Assembly (NCBI GenBank): GCA_021781695.1
Contig: JAJXWG010000106.1
Location: forward strand, 1-6,126
DNA length: 6,126 nucleotides
Reading direction: 5' to 3'
Source of the DNA: Pseudomonadota bacterium
GTDB taxonomy: Bacteria > Pseudomonadota > Gammaproteobacteria > Burkholderiales > Gallionellaceae
Position numbers and translations under genes: made by a program. Within the stretch, counting starts at the first letter, position 1, and each line of letters opens with the position of its first letter. The notes below the pieces were generated by a model, which saw only the letters and a list, made by a program, of their open reading frames with translations, did no database searches and had not been told where the DNA came from. Positions 1-5,170 of the stretch are shown here, in pieces.

Positions 1-1153
1 CATTGACCCTGAACTCGTAATGCAGATGGGGGCCGGTCGCAAGGCCCGTCATGCCGACATAGCCGATCACATCGCCTTGCCTTACGCGCTCTCCGTTGTG
101 CAGCCCCTTGGCGAAACGCGAAAGATGTCCGTACACCGTGGAGAGGTTGCCCGCATGCTGCAGGATCACGACGTTGCCATAGCCGCTTTGCGTGCCTTTG
201 AATGCAACCAGCCCATCCGCAGTTGCCTTGGCGGGTGTGCCCATGGGGGCTGCAAAGTCCACACCCTTGTGCGCACGCCACTTGTTCAGTATCGGATGGA
301 AGCGCGCCATCGTGAAACCTGAGCTGATGCGCGAAAACGGGATGGGGGAACGCAGGAAGGCTTTCCTCAGGCTCTTGCCTTCCGGGGTGTAATAATCGCT
401 GTGCGTCGCGTCAGTCTGGAAGCGTACGGCGCGGTATGTCTGTCCGCGGTTGATGAATTCGGCGGCCTGGATCTGCCCTATTTTGACCAATGCACCATTG
501 CTGTAAGTGGTCTCGTATACCACGGTGAACTTGTCGCCGCGTCTCAAGTCGTGGTGAAAATCGATGTCGCCGTCGAAAATCTGTGTCAATTGATTGGCTG
601 CTGTTTCAGGCAAGCCGGCCGCATCGGTGGCCGAATAAAGACTGCTCTTGATCTCGCCGGTGCGCACGAACAGGCGTTTTTCCAGCTGGGCTGCAACGGT
701 CGTGGAGCTGAAAGCGTTGCCCTGTTTCTTCACGAATACCTGAGCACCCTGACTGTCCAGATAGCTCAGGGAAATCAGCGCACCATTCGCATCCGTCTCG
801 GCCTGCACTTCATGGCCAACTGGCAGTTTGCGAAACGGTTTGGCGTCAGGGCTGTTGCGGAGGTAATTGCCGGCAGCGGTATCCTTGATGTTGAGCCGCA
901 GCATCAGTTCAGCAACGGTATCACCGGGTTGCACGCGTTCGGTATGCCAGAAAGAGGCCGAATTGGTTTCAACGGGCGCTGCAGAGGGAAGTGCTAGTTG
1001 TTCGATCGATATGTTGCCGCTATTGAGCCCGAGGCTGCCGGAGGGGGCGAGCCCGAAGGCGGTCAATACGCCAAGCAAGGGCATGGTGGACAGCGTGATG
1101 AACCAGCGCAATTTCTTTTTGCGCTCTTGGTTGAGCATGTTTTGCGTTAACAT
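1..1153 (-). CDS. M23 family metallopeptidase, MepM/YebA-like murein endopeptidase (3' end missing)
   Basis: The minus-strand frame stays open for 384 codons from the ATG at 1153-1151 to the left window edge, so the C-terminus is missing. A basic N-terminus (RKKKLR, residues 11-16) precedes one hydrophobic segment (about 17-36), which suggests a signal anchor with the catalytic part in the periplasm. Residues about 69-150 look like a LysM/OapA-like region (VQPGDTV), and about 160-260 like the second N-terminal domain of YebA/Csd3-type peptidases. The LytM/M23 catalytic domain fills about 278-384. It has HKGVD (H295, D299), SGYGNVV, YGH (H343) and GPHLHYE (H376, H378). By family knowledge H295, D299 and H378 bind zinc, H343 and H376 are catalytic, and such enzymes cut peptidoglycan cross-links. 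The chosen start has GGAG six bases upstream; the in-frame ATG at 1138 has no such site. It is divergent from tyrS. The exact murein bond cut cannot be told from sequence. Confidence 0.93.
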   Translation of the reverse strand, partial: MLTQNMLNQERKKKLRWFITLSTMPLLGVLTAFGLAPSGSLGLNSGNISIEQLALPSAAPVETNSASFWHTERVQPGDTVAELMLRLNIKDTAAGNYLRNSPDAKPFRKLPVGHEVQAETDANGALISLSYLDSQGAQVFVKKQGNAFSSTTVAAQLEKRLFVRTGEIKSSLYSATDAAGLPETAANQLTQIFDGDIDFHHDLRRGDKFTVVYETTYSNGALVKIGQIQAAEFINRGQTYRAVRFQTDATHSDYYTPEGKSLRKAFLRSPIPFSRISSGFTMARFHPILNKWRAHKGVDFAAPMGTPAKATADGLVAFKGTQSGYGNVVILQHAGNLSTVYGHLSRFAKGLHNGERVRQGDVIGYVGMTGLATGPHLHYEFRVN

Positions 1154-1206
1154 TATGGTCTCCGTGAGCCGCCTCGGGGTTTTCTTGATCGGTATATGAG
1201 TCGCGT

Positions 1207-1235
1207 ACTCTAGCAGAAACCGTGTATAACTTAAA
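1207..1235 (-). promoter_or_regulatory. Candidate sigma-70 promoter for the M23 peptidase gene
   Basis: Read on the minus strand, a weak -35 TTTAAG (1235-1230) is followed after 17 bases by TAGAGT (1212-1207). TGC directly precedes the -10, giving an extended -10 element (TGCTAGAGT). The -10 matches four of six consensus bases and the -35 three of six. The predicted start near 1200 leaves a leader of about 45-50 bases before the ATG at 1153. The -10 context closely resembles that of the rpsU promoter in this window. The call rests on motif matching only. Confidence 0.5.
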
Positions 1236-1242
1236 GTTTAAG
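1230..1242. repeat. 13-bp palindrome over the -35 of the peptidase promoter
   Basis: CTTAAAGTTTAAG is a perfect inverted repeat (CTTAAA / TTTAAG around one G) in the gap between the divergent peptidase and tyrS genes. Its left half coincides with the proposed -35 of the minus-strand promoter, so it could be an operator. It is AT-rich and short, so chance is a real alternative. Confidence 0.4.
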
Positions 1243-1259
1243 CTGATATTTGGTAGGAA

Positions 1260-1277
1260 AAAGCCTAAATCGGCTTT
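1260..1277. repeat. Inverted repeat in the peptidase-tyrS intergenic region
   Basis: AAAGCC and GGCTTT flank a six-base loop (TAAATC), with partly matching outer bases (GGAA left, TTCC right). If it is transcribed with tyrS it would form a small hairpin about 65 bases before the start codon. Read on the minus strand the right arm ends in five T residues, like a very weak terminator. No T-box features were recognised around it. Confidence 0.4.
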
Positions 1278-1341
1278 CCTCATCCGACAGGCGGCATGAA
1301 AATTCGGACGAACGGCAATTTTTTGAACTGGATAGGCTAAT

Positions 1342-2541
1342 ATGAAAGAAGTGACAGAAGCGCTTGAGCTCATCAAGCGCGGCGCAGACGAGATTCTGGT
1401 CGAGGCGGAACTGAAGCAGAAGCTGGCTATGGGACGTCCGTTGCGCATCAAGGCGGGTTTTGATCCCACCGCGCCGGATTTGCATCTGGGCCATACCGTT
1501 TTGCTTAACAAGATGCGCCAGTTTCAGGATTTGGGCCATCATGCATTGTTTCTGATCGGCGACTTTACCGGCATGATAGGCGACCCGACAGGCAAGAACG
1601 CCACGCGTCCGCCTTTGTCACGCGAGCAGGTGCTTGAAAATGCGCAGTCCTACCGCGAGCAGGTTTTCAAAGTGCTGGATCCCGAAAAGACCGAGATCGC
1701 ATTCAATTCGGTCTGGATGGATAAATTCAGCGCGGTGGACCTGATAAGGCTCGCGGCGACCCACACCGTGGCGCAAATGCTGGAGCGCGACGATTTCGCC
1801 AAGCGTTACAAGGGCAGCCAGCCGATAGCGATACATGAATTCATCTATCCGCTGGTGCAGGGTTACGATTCGGTTGCGCTGAAGGCGGATATCGAACTGG
1901 GTGGCACAGACCAGAAGTTCAACCTGCTTATGGGGCGGGAGCTGCAGAGGCATTTCGGCCAGCCTGCGCAATGCATATTGACCATGCCGCTTTTGGAGGG
2001 GCTGGACGGCGTGAACAAGATGTCCAAGTCGCTTAACAATTATGTGGGCATCACAGACAAGCCTCAGGACATGTTCGGCAAGCTGATGTCGATTTCTGAC
2101 CAGCTGATGTGGCGCTATCTGGAGCTGCTGTCTTTCCGTTCCATGAGCGAAATCGCGAACTGGCGCGCCGATGTCGACGGGGGGCGCAATCCGCGCGACA
2201 TCAAGGTTCTGCTCGCACAGGAAATCGTCGCGCGCTTTCATTCGCAAAAGGATGCCGAAGCCGCGCTTGCGGAATTTGAGGCGCGCTTTCGTCGCGGTGC
2301 GCTGCCCGAGGATATGCCCGAGATCATCGTGCAGGCTGCTGATGGCAGCATTGCGGTGCCGCAGTTGCTCAAATCGGCAAACCTGGTCGAAAGCACATCG
2401 GATGCGATGCGCATGATAGTACAGGGTGCGGTCAAGCTTGACGGGGAACGGGTGAACGACAAGGCGGATGTGGTCCTGGCCGGGCGCGTGGTGGTCGCAC
2501 AGGTGGGCAAACGCAAGTTTGCAAGAATCACGGTGAACTGA
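1342..2541 (+). CDS. tyrS: Tyrosyl-tRNA synthetase, TyrZ-type
   Basis: This cytoplasmic class I synthetase joins tyrosine to tRNA-Tyr using ATP. The 399-residue protein is complete. It has the HIGH-type signature HLGH at residues 48-51 after GFDPTAPDL, and the tyrosine-binding segment around residues 175-194 (YDSVALK, LGGTDQKFN). The second ATP-binding signature KMSKS is at 226-230, followed by LNN. The C-terminal S4 RNA-binding domain covers about 338-399 (VPQLL, VKLDGERVND, VVVAQVGKRKFARI). KMSKS rather than KFGKT, the TAPDLHLGHTV wording and the length near 400 place it in the TyrZ lineage rather than the roughly 424-residue E. coli TyrS lineage. The ATG at 1342 has AGG five bases upstream, a modest ribosome-binding site. 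It is divergent from the peptidase. No clear terminator follows, so readthrough into rpsU is possible. No convincing promoter of its own was found. Confidence 0.98.
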   Translation: MKEVTEALELIKRGADEILVEAELKQKLAMGRPLRIKAGFDPTAPDLHLGHTVLLNKMRQFQDLGHHALFLIGDFTGMIGDPTGKNATRPPLSREQVLENAQSYREQVFKVLDPEKTEIAFNSVWMDKFSAVDLIRLAATHTVAQMLERDDFAKRYKGSQPIAIHEFIYPLVQGYDSVALKADIELGGTDQKFNLLMGRELQRHFGQPAQCILTMPLLEGLDGVNKMSKSLNNYVGITDKPQDMFGKLMSISDQLMWRYLELLSFRSMSEIANWRADVDGGRNPRDIKVLLAQEIVARFHSQKDAEAALAEFEARFRRGALPEDMPEIIVQAADGSIAVPQLLKSANLVESTSDAMRMIVQGAVKLDGERVNDKADVVLAGRVVVAQVGKRKFARITVN

Positions 2542-2568
2542 GAAATTTACATGGATTTGAAATATGAG

Positions 2569-2597
2569 TTGTTATGCGGGATTGCTTTTGCTAGAAT
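2569..2597 (+). promoter_or_regulatory. Sigma-70-type promoter of the rpsU-yqeY-dnaG-rpoD operon
   Basis: TTGTTA (2569-2574) and TAGAAT (2592-2597) are separated by the ideal 17 bases, and TGC precedes the -10 as an extended -10 element. The -35 matches four of six consensus bases and the -10 five of six. The predicted start is near 2603-2604, about 30 bases before the rpsU ATG. The stretch between the -10 and the start (CGCGCC, 2598-2603) is entirely G/C, a discriminator typical of stringently controlled ribosomal promoters. Confidence 0.75.
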
Positions 2598-2618
2598 CGC
2601 GCCCTCAATTTTTTGGTA

Positions 2619-2623
2619 GAAGG
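2619..2623 (+). promoter_or_regulatory. Ribosome-binding site of rpsU
   Basis: GAAGG lies ten bases before the ATG at 2634, a slightly long spacing. Together with the conserved N-terminus of bS21 it fixes the rpsU start. Confidence 0.65.
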
Positions 2624-2633
2624 TAGTTCGTAG

Positions 2634-2846
2634 ATGACAACCGTACGTGTTAAAGAGAATGAGCCGTTTGAAGTTGCCATGCGCCGCTTCAAGCGTTCCG
2701 TGGAAAAGACCGGCCTGCTGACCGATTTGCGTGCGCGCGAATTTTACGAGAAGCCGACTGCGGAGCGTAAGCGCAAGCTGGCAGCTGCAGTTAAGCGTCA
2801 CTACAAGCGTTTGCGCAGCCAGACACTGCCGCCCAAGCTTTACTGA
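2634..2846 (+). CDS. rpsU: 30S ribosomal protein bS21
   Basis: This is the small, very basic protein of the 30S platform, which sits near the anti-Shine-Dalgarno end of 16S rRNA and helps the first steps of mRNA binding. The 70-residue product has the usual length. It shows the family pattern throughout: an N-terminal VRVKENEPFEVAMRRFKRS, the central EKTGLLTDLRAREFYEKPTAERKR, and a lysine/arginine-rich helix with RHYKRLRSQ near the end. It is the first gene after the best promoter in the window. The yqeY start codon follows after a 17-base gap without a terminator, so rpsU should head a polycistronic MMS transcript. Confidence 0.98.
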   Translation: MTTVRVKENEPFEVAMRRFKRSVEKTGLLTDLRAREFYEKPTAERKRKLAAAVKRHYKRLRSQTLPPKLY

Positions 2847-2863
2847 GCCGGCCTGGCAGGCGC

Positions 2864-3304
2864 ATGAGCCTCAGGCAAAAAATCACTGATGACATGAAAG
2901 CCGCGATGCGCGCCAAGGACACGGCACGCCTCTCGGCTATCCGTCTTTTGCTCGCGGCGATCAAGCAGCGCGAGGTCGACGAGCGCATCGAGCTCTCAGA
3001 TGCTGACATCGTGACCATCATCGAGAAAATGAACAAGCAGCGGCGCGACTCCATCAGCCAGTATGAAGCGGCTGCGCGCCAAGACCTGGCGGATGTGGAA
3101 AAGTTCGAGATGAGCGTGCTGGCGGAATACATGCCAAGGCAGCTCAATGATGCCGAGCTTGCTGCCGCAGTGGATGAGGCCGTTTCTGCAGTGGGTGCGA
3201 CAGGCCCGCAGGATATGGGCAAGGTCATGGGTTACATCAAGCCGCGGCTTGCGGGCGTTGCCGACATGAGCCGTGTCTCGGCGTTGATCAAGGCGCGCTT
3301 ATAA
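2864..3304 (+). CDS. yqeY: GatB/YqeY domain protein
   Basis: This 146-residue soluble, helical protein belongs to the YqeY family, which resembles the C-terminal tRNA-contacting domain of GatB in the tRNA amidotransferase. A role in tRNA or aminoacyl-tRNA handling is inferred from that likeness; the true function is not established. Family marks are the N-terminal MSLRQKITDDMKAAMRAKD, then RLSAIRLLLAAIKQREVDER, EYMPRQLNDAEL around residues 89-100, and the C-terminal GPQDMGKVMGYIKPRLAG (about 113-130). The last resembles the GatB tail. The start lies 17 bases after the rpsU stop, with only a weak GGCAGG close before it, so translational coupling to rpsU is plausible. It sits between rpsU and dnaG, a common variant of the MMS operon outside the enterics. 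Confidence 0.95.
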   Translation: MSLRQKITDDMKAAMRAKDTARLSAIRLLLAAIKQREVDERIELSDADIVTIIEKMNKQRRDSISQYEAAARQDLADVEKFEMSVLAEYMPRQLNDAELAAAVDEAVSAVGATGPQDMGKVMGYIKPRLAGVADMSRVSALIKARL

Positions 3305-3321
3305 GTGCGAGTTTGTCGGCG

Positions 3322-3356
3322 GGCCGGGGCGGCCTTCCGGTTCCGGTGATGAGGCC
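3322..3356 (+). promoter_or_regulatory. Two mutually exclusive hairpins before dnaG
   Basis: GGCCG (3322-3326) can pair with CGGCC (3330-3334) around a GGG loop. Alternatively GGCCT (3331-3335) can pair with AGGCC (3352-3356) around a 16-base loop that begins with a possible extra U-G pair. The two stems share 3331-3334 and cannot coexist. The second would hide the only Shine-Dalgarno-like bases of dnaG (GAGG, 3351-3354). A direct repeat TTCCGG TTCCGG (3335-3346) lies between the arms. There is no T-run, so this is not an intrinsic terminator. A control function is inferred. Confidence 0.4.
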
Positions 3357-5075
3357 ATGATTCCAAGAAGTTTCATTCAGGATCTGCTCAACCGTCTGGA
3401 CATCGTGGACGTGATCGAGCGTTATGTGCCACTGAAGAAAGCGGGTGGCAATTATGTCGCATGCTGTCCGTTCCACAACGAAAAGTCTCCATCTTTCACC
3501 GTAAGCCAGGCCAAGCAGTTCTATCATTGCTTCGGATGCGGCGTGCATGGCACGGCCATCAGCTTCGTGATGGAGCATCTGGGGCTGGGTTTTGTCGAGG
3601 CTGTCGAGGAGCTCGCGAGAAGCGTTGGCATGGAAGTGCCGCAGGAGCGCGCGAATGAGACTTTTCAAAGGGTGGCGCCTGACCTGTACGAGGTGATGCA
3701 GGTTGCAACGCGCTATTACCGTGAGCAGTTGAAGCTGTCGAAGCGGGCGATCGAGTACCTCAAAGGGAGGGGGCTGAGCGGCGAGATAGCGGCGAAATAC
3801 GCGATAGGTTATGCGCCGGACGGGTGGCAGAACCTGTCTGCCGCCTTTTCGGACTATCATGGCGCAGCACTCGTGGAGACAGGTCTTGTGATCAGCGGGG
3901 AAGGGGGTAAGCGATATGACAGGTTCCGCGACCGCATCATGTTCCCCATCATCAACGTGCGCAACCAGGTCATCGGTTTTGGCGGGCGGGTGCTGGACAA
4001 AGGCGAGCCAAAATACCTCAATTCCCCCGAGACGCCGTTGTTTGAAAAGGGCCATGAGCTGTACGGACTGTTCCAGGCGCAAAAAGCCATAAGAGCCGGG
4101 CAGCGCGTGCTGGTCGTGGAAGGCTATATGGATGTGGTGGCACTCGCGCAGCACGGCATTGATTATGCCGTCGCCACGCTGGGCACAGCGACAACGCCCC
4201 ATCACATGCAGAAGCTGTTGCGCATTGCCGGACAGATCGTGTTCTGTTTCGATGGCGACAAGGCTGGGCAGAAAGCTGCCTGGCGCGCGCTAGAGAATGC
4301 ATTGCCAAATCTGCAGGACGGCAAGCTCATAAGCTTCCTGTTTTTGCCGGTCGAGCATGATCCGGACAGCTATGTGCGAGAATTCGGAAAGGCGGCTTTT
4401 GAGCGCGAGCTGAATCAGTCCACGCCCTTGTCCGAATATCTGCTGCGTGAAATCAGCAAAGACCTGGACATGAAAAGTCAGGAGGGAAAAAACCAGCTGC
4501 TGCATCGTGCCCGTCCGCTGCTGTCCGCGGTCGCATCTCCGGTAGCCTCGCTGCTGTTGCGCAAGGAAGTTGCAGCGCTTGCAGGCATCAGCCAGGCGGA
4601 GCTCGAGGCGCTCTTCGAGATCAAGCCGGTTGCGCATGCGCCGCGCCCTGCCTTGAAAAAGGCGATGCGAACCCCATTTCCGGTTCAGCGCCTGCTGCTG
4701 CAATGCCTGATTGCAAAGCCCGAGCTGGGAAAGATGATGCCGGCAGACTGGCAAAGCGATGGTGCGGATGGGGAGGCGATAGCCGCAGTGCTGTCCGCGC
4801 TGCGTGAGACGGACTTCGCGATGAGCAGCCCCGCGCTGATGCAGATGTTTGAAGGAACGATGCATGCCAGAGCATTGTCTCAGGCCGAAACGGAGATGCT
4901 GGACTGGGGCGATTCCTTCGATGTAGAAGCCGAATTCTCGGGGCTCGTCAGCCGGATTGACGAGGTGCAAAGGCGTGAGAAATTTCTGGCGCTGCAGGGC
5001 AAGTCGGCGCAAGGTGGCTTATCCTGCCTGAGCCCCGAGGAGCGCGAGCAGTATCTGCGCCTGCTGCAACGTTAG
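3357..5075 (+). CDS. dnaG: DNA primase
   Basis: DnaG makes the short RNA primers for leading- and lagging-strand synthesis at the replication fork, working with the DnaB helicase. The 572-residue protein is close to the usual length. The N-terminal CHC2 zinc domain has ligands C37, H40, C58 and C61 (CPFH, CFGC). The RNA polymerase core follows, with the basic motif RYDRFRDRIMFPI (about 187-199) and the TOPRIM fold: EGYMD with E255, then FDGDKAG with D299 and D301, the expected metal-binding acidic residues. A linker around 425-440 leads to the C-terminal helicase-binding domain (about 440-572). The start MIPRSFIQDLL matches the family, but its Shine-Dalgarno GAGG is only two bases away, which implies weak initiation, in keeping with the low primase output known from the E. 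coli operon. The linker-coding DNA carries a heat-shock-type promoter. Confidence 0.98.
   Translation: MIPRSFIQDLLNRLDIVDVIERYVPLKKAGGNYVACCPFHNEKSPSFTVSQAKQFYHCFGCGVHGTAISFVMEHLGLGFVEAVEELARSVGMEVPQERANETFQRVAPDLYEVMQVATRYYREQLKLSKRAIEYLKGRGLSGEIAAKYAIGYAPDGWQNLSAAFSDYHGAALVETGLVISGEGGKRYDRFRDRIMFPIINVRNQVIGFGGRVLDKGEPKYLNSPETPLFEKGHELYGLFQAQKAIRAGQRVLVVEGYMDVVALAQHGIDYAVATLGTATTPHHMQKLLRIAGQIVFCFDGDKAGQKAAWRALENALPNLQDGKLISFLFLPVEHDPDSYVREFGKAAFERELNQSTPLSEYLLREISKDLDMKSQEGKNQLLHRARPLLSAVASPVASLLLRKEVAALAGISQAELEALFEIKPVAHAPRPALKKAMRTPFPVQRLLLQCLIAKPELGKMMPADWQSDGADGEAIAAVLSALRETDFAMSSPALMQMFEGTMHARALSQAETEMLDWGDSFDVEAEFSGLVSRIDEVQRREKFLALQGKSAQGGLSCLSPEEREQYLRLLQR
4652..4679 (+). promoter_or_regulatory. 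Sigma-32 (heat-shock) promoter inside dnaG, reading towards rpoD
   Basis: CTTGAAA (4652-4658) and CCCCATTT (4672-4679) are separated by 13 bases. Both halves match the classical RpoH consensus CTTGAAA-N(11-16)-CCCCATNT without a mismatch. The predicted start is near 4686, about 485 bases before the rpoD start codon. The site lies over dnaG codons 432-441, the linker before the helicase-binding domain, where protein sequence is least constrained. In E. coli a heat-shock promoter inside dnaG drives rpoD, so position and orientation agree with a known arrangement. Activity here is inferred. Confidence 0.72.
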
Positions 5076-5113
5076 CCCCTTTGATGGGATAGAAAAGATT
5101 TGGCGTATTCAGG

Positions 5114-5119
5114 TATAAT
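5114..5119 (+). promoter_or_regulatory. Candidate -10 element of a local rpoD promoter
   Basis: TATAAT is a perfect -10 hexamer in the 95-base dnaG-rpoD gap. No good -35 lies 16-18 bases upstream and the bases before it are not TGn, so it may be weak or need an activator. The predicted transcript start is about 5125-5126, giving a leader of about 45 bases. Confidence 0.5.
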
Positions 5120-5127
5120 GATTCGCT

Positions 5128-5163
5128 TTTCCATGACCCTTGCAGGTCTTACGCAACTGGAAA
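5128..5163 (+). promoter_or_regulatory. Hairpin in the rpoD leader that pairs with the Shine-Dalgarno sequence
   Basis: TTTCCA (5128-5133) is complementary to TGGAAA (5158-5163), which contains the rpoD Shine-Dalgarno bases GGAA (5159-5162). Inside it, GACC (5135-5138) pairs with GGTC (5145-5148) around a six-base loop. The stem is modest in strength, with an unpaired stretch at 5149-5157. Folding would hide the ribosome-binding site. Function is inferred; the complementarity is seen directly. Confidence 0.45.
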
Positions 5164-5168
5164 CATGA
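5133..5168 (+). other. Possible 11-codon leader ORF overlapping the rpoD start region
   Basis: ATG at 5133 opens a frame reading MTLAGLTQLET and stopping at TGA 5166-5168, just before the chosen rpoD ATG at 5171. The TGA overlaps the alternative rpoD ATG at 5165 as ATGA. It has no Shine-Dalgarno sequence and would begin only about eight bases from the predicted transcript start, so translation would have to be near-leaderless. Translating it would open the rpoD leader hairpin. It may well be chance. Confidence 0.2.
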
Positions 5169-5170
5169 TT

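Noticed and set aside
401..997. 198-codon + strand open frame
   Set aside because: It is antisense to the M23 peptidase, whose catalytic motifs are unambiguous on the minus strand; the + strand product resembles nothing known. The same holds for the smaller + strand frames at 20-322, 192-392 and 867-1199.
1225..1230. TATAAC as a -10 for tyrS
   Set aside because: No acceptable -35 at 16-18 bases upstream (CGCGTA), and the extended -10 TGn is out of register. No convincing tyrS promoter could be picked in 1154-1341.
1260..1277. Intrinsic terminator on the minus strand
   Set aside because: The stem has only three G-C pairs, and no minus-strand gene ends there; tyrS begins beyond it on the opposite strand.
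2851..2861. GCCTGGCAGGC inverted repeat between rpsU and yqeY
   Set aside because: The loop would be one base and no T-run follows, so it is neither a stable hairpin nor a terminator.
3288..4205. 305-codon minus-strand open frame
   Set aside because: It lies opposite the yqeY end and the dnaG zinc and core domains; long antisense frames are common opposite GC-rich coding DNA. No ribosome-binding site or family motif.
4957..4962. TTGACG as a -35 for another rpoD promoter inside dnaG
   Set aside because: The hexamer 17 bases downstream (AAATTT) is a poor -10.
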